A DNA stretch of 34,378 nucleotides from Betaproteobacteria bacterium (GCA_947482825.1 CANKMT010000061.1:1-34378), one strand, 5' to 3'; numbered from the stretch's first letter, positions 7,919 to 16,478 are shown. Program-made: numbers and translations. Notes: generated from the sequence alone by a model not told the origin.

Positions 7919-8305
7919 CTACCAGATCCTTTTCACGCCATATTTTCCGAAGATCGGGTCGGCGCTGACAATCGGCAATTTTTCCTCCAGCGCCTGCGCA
8001 ACGAGCAAACGGTCAAATGGGTCACCACGGTGCGCAGCGAGCGCTTCGACCCGCCCGGCATGCGCCACTCCGATCTCCAGCATGCGAAATCCGTTAGCCG
8101 CGACGTTCTCAACCACGAAGCGCGTCACCGGCAGGGAGAGCTTGAGCTTTCCCAAGCCCGCCTTGATCGCCATCTCCCAGGCGCTGGCCACGCTGAGCAG
8201 GCATTCGTTGTCCCGGTTCGCAATGACGGCCCGGGCTCTTGCGGGCAGGGTACGCTCGCCTTCCACCCACCAGATAAACACATGCGTGTCCAGAAGAACG
8301 CGCAT
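7919..8305 (-). CDS. vapC: PIN-domain ribonuclease toxin (VapC family)
   Basis: A 128-residue PIN protein. The acidic active-site set is visible: D6 (LLDTHVFIWW), E44 (SAWEMAIKAG), D98 (GDPFDRLLVAQA) and D116 (VSADPIF). The TH(V/A)xxWW opening is typical of the VapC subgroup partnered with Phd/YefM antitoxins. VapC toxins cleave tRNA or rRNA and are inactive while bound to the antitoxin. The ATG at 8305-8303 overlaps the antitoxin stop as TGATG; a TTG one codon upstream is a less likely start. The 3' end abuts the HigB remnant, so the recombination or deletion that destroyed higB ended just past this stop codon. The gene looks intact. Confidence 0.93.
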   Translation of the reverse strand: MRVLLDTHVFIWWVEGERTLPARARAVIANRDNECLLSVASAWEMAIKAGLGKLKLSLPVTRFVVENVAANGFRMLEIGVAHAGRVEALAAHRGDPFDRLLVAQALEEKLPIVSADPIFGKYGVKRIW

Positions 8306-8532
8306 CAAACGTAATCCTTGAACCCCTCCGGCGTGGCGTCGAAATCGGGCGCAACGTAAAGGACCTGCCCTTTGCCGGATCCGGCCCTTCTGGGCTTCGC
8401 AGGCTTATCCAAAGGCACCAGCTTGAGCACCGGCTTGTTGTCCTTGGCGATGATGACCTCTTCACCGAGCATGGCTTTCTGAACGAGTTCGGAAAAGCGT
8501 GTCTTCGCTTCGGCGATGTTGAACTTTGACAT
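8305..8532 (-). CDS. Phd/YefM-type antitoxin of the VapC pair
   Basis: A 75-residue protein beginning MSKFNIAEAKTRFSELVQKA, the Phd/YefM N-terminal dimerisation and DNA-binding fold, followed by GEEVIIAKDNKPVLKLVPL. The C-terminal tail after about residue 45 (GSGKGQVLYVAPDFDATPEG) is the flexible toxin-binding segment. It neutralises the adjacent VapC and should repress the operon through the palindrome at 8556-8576, 24 nt upstream of the start. The one-nucleotide stop/start overlap with vapC favours coupled synthesis. Intact. Confidence 0.93.
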   Translation of the reverse strand: MSKFNIAEAKTRFSELVQKAMLGEEVIIAKDNKPVLKLVPLDKPAKPRRAGSGKGQVLYVAPDFDATPEGFKDYV

Positions 8533-8555
8533 GGCTGAACCCCGAAAAGGTTATA

Positions 8556-8576
8556 TTGGTCATCTTACATGACCAA
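8556..8576. promoter_or_regulatory. Candidate operator palindrome of the phd-vapC operon
   Basis: TTGGTCAT, 5 nt (CTTAC), ATGACCAA: a perfect 8-bp inverted repeat 24-44 nt upstream of the antitoxin ATG. A TATAAC-like -10 on the minus strand lies just inside it towards the gene. The position and symmetry fit autoregulation by a dimeric antitoxin; binding is inferred. Confidence 0.55.
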
Positions 8577-8613
8577 CATAGATCGCTCAAGCGGGCCCGT
8601 TGGGACTCCGGAA

Positions 8614-8904
8614 TCAGGCGTACCCCGCTTCGCGCTGATGCCGGATCGCGTGTACGACCACCGCGTCGTCGCCCTCGTCGTAGCTGTAGAGCGCGACATA
8701 GCCGGTGCGCCCGCGCGAAATCATCAGTTCGCGGAAATCGTTGTCTCCGGGGCGACCGATCTCGGGATGCCTGTGAAGGACATCGAAAGCTTCGACAATA
8801 CTTCTCGCGGTGTCTTTCGCCCCACGTGGGTCCGACTCCGCGAGGAAGTCCGTTAGCCGTTCGAGGTCTGCCAGGGAGCGCTCCGTGTAGCGGACGGCGG
8901 CCAT
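8614..8904 (-). CDS. RelE/ParE-family toxin
   Basis: A 96-residue toxin starting MAAVRYTERSLADLERLTDF at 8904. It has the ParE_toxin fold pattern: an N-terminal helical hairpin, a central HPEIGRPG segment, RELMISRGRTGYVALYSYD, and the C-terminal VVVHAIRHQREAGYA strand. ParE members poison DNA gyrase and RelE members cleave mRNA in the ribosome; which applies here cannot be decided. The ribbon-helix-helix antitoxin gene ends 9 nt upstream, the usual antitoxin-first order. There are no frameshifts and the length is normal for the family. Confidence 0.92.
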   Translation of the reverse strand: MAAVRYTERSLADLERLTDFLAESDPRGAKDTARSIVEAFDVLHRHPEIGRPGDNDFRELMISRGRTGYVALYSYDEGDDAVVVHAIRHQREAGYA

Positions 8905-8913
8905 GACGTCGAA

Positions 8914-9195
8914 TCAGCGCTTGACGGGCCTGGGTCTTCGCGCCTTTTTGCCGGACACCCGCGCGAGAATGTATCCGTGCACGTCCTCTGCACGAAAAAA
9001 GACACCCGTTTTCTCGTATTCGGCACGGGACTGCAATGCCTCTGCATAAAATGCCCGCCGCTTGCCGGCCTCTTTCGCTTGCGTCTCGATGGCTTCGACC
9101 ATCCAGGCATGCGAAGACTTGCCGGCATCCTCGGCCAGTTTTGCCACTTGCGCTTTCAGCGTCTCGGACAGCTTGAGCGTTGTCGAAACAGTCAT
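8914..9195 (-). CDS. Ribbon-helix-helix antitoxin (CopG/ParD-like)
   Basis: A 93-residue protein. The N-terminal strand-helix-helix reads MTVSTTLKLSETLKAQVAKL then GKSSHAWMVEAIETQAKEA, the RHH DNA-binding fold. The C-terminal part ends in a basic tail (SGKKARRPRPVKR). I chose the ATG at 9195 because the RHH motif begins there and an AGGAG ribosome-binding site precedes it; an upstream alternative adds 13 unconserved residues. It should bind the adjacent ParE/RelE toxin and repress through the tandem GTAACAC boxes at 9228-9245. Confidence 0.9.
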   Translation of the reverse strand: MTVSTTLKLSETLKAQVAKLAEDAGKSSHAWMVEAIETQAKEAGKRRAFYAEALQSRAEYEKTGVFFRAEDVHGYILARVSGKKARRPRPVKR

Positions 9196-9227
9196 GCGAA
9201 CTCCTCGCGCATCGCAGAAATGTAATG

Positions 9228-9245
9228 GTAACACTTACGTAACAC
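9228..9245. promoter_or_regulatory. Tandem GTAACAC boxes upstream of the RHH antitoxin
   Basis: GTAACAC occurs at 9228-9234 and 9239-9245, an 11-bp period (one helical turn), about 33-50 nt upstream of the antitoxin ATG. Between them lies TTAC, so the half-sites also form a partial palindrome (GTAA...TTAC). Short tandem boxes one turn apart are what RHH dimers usually bind. Inferred operator. Confidence 0.45.
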
Positions 9246-9283
9246 CTTGCGTCGAGTGGGTGTCAACCAAGGCATGCGATGCC

Positions 9284-10402
9284 TCATTTGGTGGCGCGGC
9301 GGGCGCGCACAACCGCTTTCTTGGGTACCTTTCGGATTCCGCGACTTGCCGGATCCGCCAGCAGCCGCTTCACGTTCAACTCGGGAAACTGCTTCGAAAG
9401 CGCATCCGCCCCTGCCCTGCCGCGGCTGCGCCATCCCGGCCCGCGGCCGACCAGGTCGCGCCACGCCTCAGCAATGTCGGAGGGCCGCAACTGCTTCAGG
9501 CGCAACAGCAACAGCCCCGCCTGCTTGAGGTCCTTTGCGGATTTCGTCGCGAAGGACCCTTTGCGCTCCCCGTAAACGATCAGCTTGTGGAGCGCGTAGC
9601 GCGCCGGACTGGGGACATTCGCAAGCACCACGGTATCGCCCGAAAAGAGCACCGCCTGCTGGACGTCCTCGAGCGAATACTCCATGAACGGCAGCGGCTG
9701 CATGCTGACCCCGAGCTGGGGATGGCTGTAGATCTTCTCGCGGTCGCGATGCCGGGTGGTGAGGAAGTCGAGCCGGAAATCCGGTTCGCGCGGGTTGAGG
9801 TACGTCGCGCCGGCCTCCGAGGTGAGGCTGCTGGTCGGCAGGAATCCCATTTCGAGCGATTTGATCGCGGCGTCGGTGTTGACCGGAATCGTGCCCGGAA
9901 GGGCGATCGAAAGGCTCTTGCCGGCATGGGCGAAGTCGACATCCTGGGTGCGGTCGGAGTCGGTCCAGCGGACGCCGAGCATGTTCCCGAACGCGAGGAA
10001 GGCATGGGTTCCGACCAGGACGCCCCCGGCGCGGAAGAAGCCGTATTCCGACAGCCTGGCGAGAACCCTTGCGTGCCGGGGCAGGATCTCCGCACAGCCC
10101 AAGGCCGCTGCAGAACGCGCCAGACGCGCGAGTGCGCCCGGCCCGGCCGGCGCATTGCGGCCTCCTTTCTTCTCGCGCAGCGCGCGCACTGCCTCGTTGT
10201 CAGGGCCCACATAGACCTGGCGCAGCTTGCCCGAGGGCTCGACATACTGGTAATACCAATAGGTCTTGCCTTTGGAGACCTTCGAGGCAAACGAGCCTTT
10301 CAGGTCCGCGACCGACCGGTGATGATCTGCGGCCAGGCCGGCATCGAGGAGCTGGGCATAGGCTGTCTGGGCCGACAGTGACAACTCGGAATAGGGAAGC
10401 AT
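9284..10402 (-). CDS. Nucleotidyltransferase-fold protein, GSU2403/NTP_transf_8 type
   Basis: A 372-residue protein starting MLPYSELSLSAQTAYAQLLD. The nucleotidyltransferase core is centred on GTHAFLAFGNML (131-142) and TQDVDFA (152-158), giving the paired-acid DxD of the pol-beta fold, with a further region around PDFRLDFLT. The N-terminal part (KGKTYWYYQYVEPSGKLRQV) is characteristic of this family and the C-terminal tail is Lys/Arg-rich (KVPKKAVVRARRATK). The biochemical role of the family is, to my knowledge, not established. Pol-beta-type nucleotidyltransferases occur as toxins (AbiEii/MenT) but also in metabolism. It stands alone downstream of a strongly repeated promoter region and beside toxin-antitoxin genes, so a regulated mobile or defence role is possible but unproven. 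Confidence 0.8.
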   Translation of the reverse strand: MLPYSELSLSAQTAYAQLLDAGLAADHHRSVADLKGSFASKVSKGKTYWYYQYVEPSGKLRQVYVGPDNEAVRALREKKGGRNAPAGPGALARLARSAAALGCAEILPRHARVLARLSEYGFFRAGGVLVGTHAFLAFGNMLGVRWTDSDRTQDVDFAHAGKSLSIALPGTIPVNTDAAIKSLEMGFLPTSSLTSEAGATYLNPREPDFRLDFLTTRHRDREKIYSHPQLGVSMQPLPFMEYSLEDVQQAVLFSGDTVVLANVPSPARYALHKLIVYGERKGSFATKSAKDLKQAGLLLLRLKQLRPSDIAEAWRDLVGRGPGWRSRGRAGADALSKQFPELNVKRLLADPASRGIRKVPKKAVVRARRATK

Positions 10403-10404
10403 TG

Positions 10405-10480
10405 GCTATACTAATTTTTCGATGGTCTAGTATAGCGCGATTGCCCGGCTATACTAATATCCTGCGGCTGCTAGTACAGC
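10405..10480. promoter_or_regulatory. Two tandem inverted-repeat units (GCTATACTA / TAGTATAGC), candidate operators
   Basis: GCTATACTA at 10405-10413 pairs with TAGTATAGC at 10428-10436 (14-nt spacer). A second GCTATACTA at 10448-10456 pairs with TAGTACAGC at 10472-10480 (one mismatch, 15-nt spacer). The first half-site begins 3 nt upstream of the nucleotidyltransferase ATG, so the unit would cover its promoter. The coxD gene on the other strand begins 112 nt beyond the last half-site. No regulator that would bind it is recognisable next to it. Confidence 0.55.
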
Positions 10481-10592
10481 CGCCTGCGGCCGACCGGATA
10501 CCGCGGAGCGAAACCGTCGCACGCTTCTGGCCTCCCCCGCCGAAATGCCCGAAAATAGCGCTTCCTCCCACCTTCTCCCCTACACCAACGCC

Positions 10593-11504
<912 letters not shown>

Positions 11505-11526
11505 GAAGGCCCGCAAGGCTCCCGCC

Positions 11527-12744
11527 ATGCTGCTGATCCCGGAATCCACGCCCGGCCGCGGCAAGCTCGCCGAGAACGTGATGCACTTCGCGCGCATCCT
11601 GCGCGGCGCGGGCCTGCGCGTGGGACCCGACCGCGTGATCGACTGCATGACAGCGATCGAGTTGGCCGGCACCTCGCGCCGCGACGATTTCTACTGGACG
11701 ATGTCGGCGATCTTCCTCTCGCGCGAAGAGCAGCGCCCGATCTTCGACCAGGCGTTCCAGATCTTCTGGCGCGACCCCAAGCTGCTCGAGAAGATGATGC
11801 AGGCCCTGCTGCCGGCCACCTACGGCAAGACCGGCCGCGAAGAGCAGGAGCAGAGCCAACGGCTGACCGACGCGCTCTTCAACCAAAAGAAGCCCGAGGA
11901 GGAGAACCAGCCCGAGCAGAGGATCGACCTCGACGCCAAGCTCACCTTCTCGTCGCGTGAAGTGCTGCAGCGCATGGACTTCGACACCATGACCGCGGCG
12001 GAACTGGCCGACGCGAAGAAAATGCTCGCGCAACTGCGCCTGCCGCTGCCCGAGGTGCGCACCCGCCGTCACGAGCCGCATGCGCGCGGCGCCCGCGTAG
12101 ACCTGCGCGCGACCCTGCGCGCTTCCTTGCGCGGCGGGAGCGCGATGATCCCGTTGGTACGCACCGCGCCAAAGACACTGCACCCGCCACTCGTGGTCCT
12201 TTGCGACATCTCGGGCTCAATGAACCCGTACGCGCGCATGTTCCTGCACTTCCTCCACGCGATCACCAACGACCGCGACCGCGTGAGCGTGTTCGTGTTC
12301 GGCACGCGCCTCACCAACGTGACGCGCCAGCTCAAGCACCGCGACGTCGACGTGGCGATGACGCGCGTGGCCGACGCGATCAAGGACTGGTCCGGCGGAA
12401 CGCGGATCGGCACCTGCCTGCACGAATTCAACTGGCGTTGGGGCCGCCGCGTGCTGGGCCAGAACGCGTGCCTGCTGCTGGTCACCGATGGTCTCGACCG
12501 CGAAGCCGGTGAAGGCCTGTCCGAAGAGATGGAGCGCCTGCGCATGGCGTGCCGCTACATCATCTGGATGAACCCGCTCCTGCGCTACGAGAAATTCGAG
12601 GCCAAGCCCGCCGGCGTGCGCGCGATGCTGCCTTACGTCGACCGCTTCCTGCCGGTGCATAATCTGAAGAGCCTGATCGACCTGGGCCGGTTCATCAACG
12701 AGCCTGTCATGCGCTCGTCGAATCGATTGCAACGCACTCATTAA
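11527..12744 (+). CDS. coxE: VWA-domain protein, CoxE-like
   Basis: A 405-residue protein. The N-terminal helical region (about 1-110) is followed by a charged linker (EEENQPEQR) and a C-terminal von Willebrand A domain whose MIDAS motif DISGSM lies at 227-232, after HPPLVVLCD. WSGGTRIGTCLHEF and LLVTDGLDR supply the other MIDAS loops. CoxE partners the MoxR ATPase CoxD in maturation of molybdenum hydroxylases. It sits between coxD and coxG, as expected for the accessory part of a cox cluster. Intact, with the usual length near 400 residues. Confidence 0.93.
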   Translation: MLLIPESTPGRGKLAENVMHFARILRGAGLRVGPDRVIDCMTAIELAGTSRRDDFYWTMSAIFLSREEQRPIFDQAFQIFWRDPKLLEKMMQALLPATYGKTGREEQEQSQRLTDALFNQKKPEEENQPEQRIDLDAKLTFSSREVLQRMDFDTMTAAELADAKKMLAQLRLPLPEVRTRRHEPHARGARVDLRATLRASLRGGSAMIPLVRTAPKTLHPPLVVLCDISGSMNPYARMFLHFLHAITNDRDRVSVFVFGTRLTNVTRQLKHRDVDVAMTRVADAIKDWSGGTRIGTCLHEFNWRWGRRVLGQNACLLLVTDGLDREAGEGLSEEMERLRMACRYIIWMNPLLRYEKFEAKPAGVRAMLPYVDRFLPVHNLKSLIDLGRFINEPVMRSSNRLQRTH

Positions 12745-12756
12745 AAGGAATCTTCA

Positions 12757-13371
12757 ATGGAAATGTCCGGCGAGCAACTGATCCCGGCCACGCAGACCCA
12801 GACATGGGATGCGCTGAACGACCCCGAAATCCTCAAGGCGTGCGTGCCCGGCTGCGAATCGATCACCAAGTCCGGGGAGAACGAATACGTCGTACTGATG
12901 ACCGCGCGCATCGGCCCGGTCTCGGCCAAGTTCAAGGGCAAGCTGGCGTTATCGGACCTCGACCCGCCGAATTCCTATTCGATCGCCTTCGAAGGCCAGG
13001 GCGGCGTGGCCGGGTTCGGCAAGGGGGGCGCCAAGGTGCAACTACTGCCTGAAGCGGGAAGCACCAAACTTTCCTACCAGGTAAAAGCCAACGTGGGCGG
13101 CAAGCTCGCGCAGATCGGCTCGCGGCTGGTGGATGCAGCAGCCAAGAAACTGTCGGAGGATTTTTTCAAAGCGTTCAACGCCAAGGTCGCGAGCCTTTAT
13201 CCTGGGCATGACGACCATGCTGGCCACGCCAAAGAAGAACTCCACGACGAACATCACCCTGAACCGGTCGCGGACGCCCCGGACAAGCCCAAAGTGGATG
13301 ACGCGACGCTGATCTGGCTCGCGGCCGGCAGCCTGGTGGTGTTCGTGGTGGCGCTGTTCGCGCTGCTCTAG
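12757..13371 (+). CDS. coxG: CoxG-like SRPBCC protein with C-terminal membrane anchor
   Basis: A 204-residue protein starting MEMSGEQLIPATQTQTWDAL, preceded by an AAGGA ribosome-binding site. Residues 1-150 form the CoxG/SRPBCC domain (DPEILKACVPGCESI, GPVSAKFKGK, GQGGVAGFGKGGAKV). A His/Asp/Glu-rich linker (HDDHAGHAKEELHDEHHPE) leads to one transmembrane helix at about 182-204 (LIWLAAGSLVVFVVALFALL) that ends the protein. CoxG recruits CO dehydrogenase to the cytoplasmic membrane, so here it probably anchors the related hydroxylase near the respiratory chain. The linker might bind a metal, but that is only composition. The stop codon lies inside the first copy of a 20-bp direct repeat. Confidence 0.92.
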   Translation: MEMSGEQLIPATQTQTWDALNDPEILKACVPGCESITKSGENEYVVLMTARIGPVSAKFKGKLALSDLDPPNSYSIAFEGQGGVAGFGKGGAKVQLLPEAGSTKLSYQVKANVGGKLAQIGSRLVDAAAKKLSEDFFKAFNAKVASLYPGHDDHAGHAKEELHDEHHPEPVADAPDKPKVDDATLIWLAAGSLVVFVVALFALL

Positions 13372-13430
13372 GAACAGGGAAACCCAGGTTCCCCCGTTAC
13401 CCTCTCCTCCAGGAACAGGGAAACCCAGGT
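13370..13430. repeat. Exact 20-bp direct repeat, period 41, overlapping the coxG stop
   Basis: The same 20 bases (beginning AGGAACAGGG and ending CCCAGGT) occur at 13370-13389 and 13411-13430. The first copy contains part of the coxG stop codon and can fold as GGGAA/TTCCC with the following bases. The second directly precedes the aldolase fragment. It marks a likely recombination or slippage junction. Confidence 0.85.
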
Positions 13431-13641
13431 CCAGGACTACCCCGGGCCCTGGCGGGTCAAGCGCATCACTTTCGCGGCTGGGGATTTCACCAACGAAGCG
13501 GGCATGACCTGGACGAGCGGGGAAGAGGAACTGACCGAACTGCGGATCCGGCTGATCGTGGCTTCGCGCGCAGCCGGTCTCGAGCAACCGGTCGATACGG
13601 TCTGGATCCATTTGCGGGACACCGAAGCGTTGCGAGCGGGA
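13429..13641 (+). pseudogene. Fragment of a HpcH/HpaI aldolase/citrate lyase (CitE)-family gene
   Basis: About 71 codons without a proper start read QDYPGPWRVKRITFAAGDFT, then EAGMTWTSGEEELTELRIRL, IVASRAAGLEQPVDTVWIHL and RDTEAL. This matches the middle of CitE-like CoA-ester lyases: the FGxxD metal-binding acid region, then ARSRLVLAARAAGL and the DTVxxDLxD strand. The N-terminal barrel half and the C-terminal lid with its IHPxQ motif are absent. The frame runs on into unrelated sequence to a stop at 13729. The 5' edge coincides with the second 20-bp repeat, so the fragment seems to have been left by deletion of a neighbouring catabolic gene. It is not expected to encode a functional protein. 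Confidence 0.75.
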
Positions 13642-13883
13642 AGGAAGTCTTGCGCAAATTTGAATTACTATTCCCCCGCCAAACGGCGGTTGGGGCGGGG
13701 TGCCGATAGGCCGGAATCGAAAGGGGCATAGCCCCCTGTTCCAGAGTGGGGCGAATACCCCGGCCGCGAAGTTTTTTCGAATGCTGCCATTTGATTCGTA
13801 CTGCCTGTCATGGGAGCGGTTGCAAGAAAAGATTGCTGCCATAGTCTTAGCGAATACGACTGTCGAAACACTCGATCCTGCCC
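13642..13883. other. Intergenic region with GC hairpins upstream of the chaperone cassette
   Basis: No gene is seen. CCGCC-AAAC-GGCGG (13676-13689) and GGGGC-ATA-GCCCC (13723-13735) are small hairpins without T-tracts. The segment 13780-13883 is more AT-rich and must hold the promoter of the TPR-J-GrpE-Hsp70 operon. Candidate elements are TTGCAA near 13820 and TAGTCT about 16 nt on, but the match is poor. No Shine-Dalgarno sequence is obvious before the ATG at 13884. Confidence 0.4.
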
Positions 13884-16478
13884 ATGAGCCGTAAACGGAA
13901 GAAGTCCAAAGCACACACGCCACCGGCTATTTCACGCGAGGGCGCTTTGCAGGCAAAGGCCGACGAGGCTCTGCGCGAGGCACGCTACAAGGACGCGATC
14001 GATCACTACAAGTTTCTGCTCAAGCAGGAACCCAATCCGGATTGGCTCTCCCGATTGGCGCAAGCTTATGCCGGGCGTGCCAGGCAACTGGCCGCTAAGG
14101 GCATGCTCAAAGAAGCGCTGGCGGTATGGCGTATGCGAGCCGAGGTTTGCGCGCTTCCGCTCGAACTGGGGTCCTGCCTGAGTTGGTTGATCAGACTGGG
14201 CGAATGGGAGCAGGTTTTCGGCATCCTCCACGGCGCGGATCCGCTGCCCGATGACCAGCGCGAAGAGGCACAGACGCAATTGGCGCGCGCGGCGCTAACC
14301 GCTCCGGCGGATGTCCTCCTGAAGTTCCCGTCCGATAGCCCCCTGCTTTTGCACCGTAGCGCCGCGCTCGCGGCGCTTGCCGCCTGCGCCGAAGGTGATG
14401 CCGGCGCAATGAACGAGCACCTGAGCCACATTCCATTTCGCTCGCCGTACCGCGACCTGCGCGCCGTCTTGAAGGCACTTACTTTGTTCCCGGTTGACGT
14501 AGGGCAAGCCGGAGAGGTGATCGGGCGGGTTCCCGCCGGTGGCGTCTTCGAACCCCTGGCCGCGGCGCTGCGTATCTGCGTCTTGCCCGGCGACACATGG
14601 CTGGCGTCCTTGAGCAAGCTCGACAAACACACGCGCGGGTTGGTGTTCGATATCAAGGGTTGTCCGCCGGAGCAGCGCGCCGCCGTTACCGAGTTGTCCT
14701 TGCTGGAGGAAGATCCGGCGGCGCTTTATGGACTGGTGGCGCGCCATCGGCAGGCGTTTCCACCAGGGTTGGCGGCACGGCTTTGTCTGCGCTTGCTTGT
14801 CCATGTGCCGGGTCGAATTAAAACGTATGGCACCAATTTTGCGCCGTTGCCGGCCACGGAGCAGGCGCGCATTCTTGCCTTGGGCGCAGAATTGAAAGGC
14901 CGCCCCGACGAGGCGGAGGCGCATTGGCGGCGCATGATCGACACAATGACGGCGGGTCAAAACGCACGCGTGGCCTTGATCCTGAATCGCATGGCCGATG
15001 GCCACCATCACGGCGGCCAGCCCGGCGAACTCTGCGAACATGGCATCGAATTGCTCGAGCGCAGCCTCGATATCGACGCGGCCGACCGCGGTACGCATCT
15101 ACGCTTGATCCGCGCTTTGAAGATCGCCGGCACCGAGCCCGGGGCATTGCGCAAGCGGCTGGATGGCGCGGTGGATCAATTTCCCAGGGATCTCGAGATT
15201 TTGCTTCAGGCCATGGAGGCGGCCCTGGAGAGCGGTGCATTCGAGCAGACCCAAGACCTCGCCAAACGCGCATTGCAGCTCGATCCGATCAACCCGAAAG
15301 TGCGCAGCGCGCTTGGCCAGGCCCATCTGTCGCAGGCGCGGTTGCAAATCGCGGCAGGCGATCTCGACAGCGCCCGCCGCAAACTGGAGCAAGCAGGATC
15401 CTTGCTACGCGGCGAAGGGTTGGGTGGCGGCGCCGCGCGCGGCGCCCACGAGATTTTGCTCGGGCTGGCCGCGCAAAGCCCCGACGACACTGCTGCGCTT
15501 TTGCGCGCGGCGGTGGCCAAGCTGGGCGCAGGCTTGGCGGGAATATTTCATCTGCTGCTGGAAGCCGCGCATACCAAACGCAATCCATTAGAGCTGTTGG
15601 GTCTCGCCGGCGCCGGCCTCGAGGCAACCCCATCGATCGGGGAAATGGTGGGGTTCGCCCACGCGCTCGATGCGGCGCGCGAAAGCGACCCGTTCCTGCG
15701 CGGCGTACTTGCGCCCTTGGAGAAAATGATCCTGCGCGCGGCGATCCTGCCATTCGAGGAATCCGACTACGCGCTGGTGTGCGGGGCGCTGGAGAGGCGC
15801 GGCGCACGGTCTCTTGCGGGAAGGTACGCCGAAGCGGCCCTGAAACGCTGGCCCGGGCGGCCGGTGTTCGTTTATCTCAGAGCTGCGGCACTGTACGCTG
15901 GAACCACGACGCGCATTCCCGACAAGGAATACACCGCATTGGAAAAAGCTTTCGATGCGGCCGAATCCCAGGGCGACAAACGAACCGCCTCGCGATTGGA
16001 TGCGTTGCTGGAAGAGGGCACCAGCGATTTTGCGATGCCTGCGCGACCAACAGGCATGCCTGGCCTGCATGATTTGGCGCCGCCCGATATGGTCGCAGAG
16101 ATGGAGGAGATGATTGCGCTCGGCGGTGGGAGCGCCTTCCTCGATGCGGTGCGCAAGCAGATTGGCAAGCGCGCTTTCGAACAAATGCGCCGGGAAATCG
16201 GTGGTAGCAAGAAAGAGTTTGCCCGCCACGTAGTGCAAATGTTTACAGAAGCCCAAGACTTTCTCGGCGCAGGCGATACGCCGTATCGAGATGAAGCCCG
16301 CGCCGATATTTCTGTCCCGCCTACGCCTTCGGGCACCCTCGTGCCACGCATTCCCGCTCGCGCTTCCTCGCCACACAATCCGAAGGGCCCTCCATCGCCA
16401 GGCATACCCACGGGCGCCCCGACGCCAAGCACGCAGCGTCCGGCGCCTCCCGGGCAGAAGGATTTATTCGATGAGTGA
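13884..16478 (+). CDS. Large TPR-repeat protein, first gene of the Hsp70 cassette
   Basis: An 864-residue, almost wholly alpha-helical protein. It starts with a basic stretch (MSRKRKKSKAH), then TPR-like helix pairs from about residue 20 (KADEALREARYKDAIDHYKF) and clear repeats near 457-500 (AKRALQLDPINPKVRSALGQ, then AAGDLDSARRKLEQ). A separate conserved-looking block at about 735-790 (DMVAEMEEMIALGGG, RKQIGKRAFEQMRREIGG) precedes a Pro/Ser-rich tail (about 805-855) and the acidic end QKDLFDE. No signal peptide or membrane helix is seen. TPR proteins commonly hold Hsp70 or client peptides. Its last 8 nt overlap the J-like gene, so the two are translationally coupled. I do not recognise a named orthologue; the role as adaptor or client-selection subunit is inferred from context. 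Confidence 0.85.
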   Translation: MSRKRKKSKAHTPPAISREGALQAKADEALREARYKDAIDHYKFLLKQEPNPDWLSRLAQAYAGRARQLAAKGMLKEALAVWRMRAEVCALPLELGSCLSWLIRLGEWEQVFGILHGADPLPDDQREEAQTQLARAALTAPADVLLKFPSDSPLLLHRSAALAALAACAEGDAGAMNEHLSHIPFRSPYRDLRAVLKALTLFPVDVGQAGEVIGRVPAGGVFEPLAAALRICVLPGDTWLASLSKLDKHTRGLVFDIKGCPPEQRAAVTELSLLEEDPAALYGLVARHRQAFPPGLAARLCLRLLVHVPGRIKTYGTNFAPLPATEQARILALGAELKGRPDEAEAHWRRMIDTMTAGQNARVALILNRMADGHHHGGQPGELCEHGIELLERSLDIDAADRGTHLRLIRALKIAGTEPGALRKRLDGAVDQFPRDLEILLQAMEAALESGAFEQTQDLAKRALQLDPINPKVRSALGQAHLSQARLQIAAGDLDSARRKLEQAGSLLRGEGLGGGAARGAHEILLGLAAQSPDDTAALLRAAVAKLGAGLAGIFHLLLEAAHTKRNPLELLGLAGAGLEATPSIGEMVGFAHALDAARESDPFLRGVLAPLEKMILRAAILPFEESDYALVCGALERRGARSLAGRYAEAALKRWPGRPVFVYLRAAALYAGTTTRIPDKEYTALEKAFDAAESQGDKRTASRLDALLEEGTSDFAMPARPTGMPGLHDLAPPDMVAEMEEMIALGGGSAFLDAVRKQIGKRAFEQMRREIGGSKKEFARHVVQMFTEAQDFLGAGDTPYRDEARADISVPPTPSGTLVPRIPARASSPHNPKGPPSPGIPTGAPTPSTQRPAPPGQKDLFDE

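Noticed and set aside
13860..13884. A heat-shock (sigma-32) promoter just before the chaperone cassette
   Set aside because: The GTCGAAA...CCCAT arrangement would place the -10 on the start codon, and upstream candidates match poorly.
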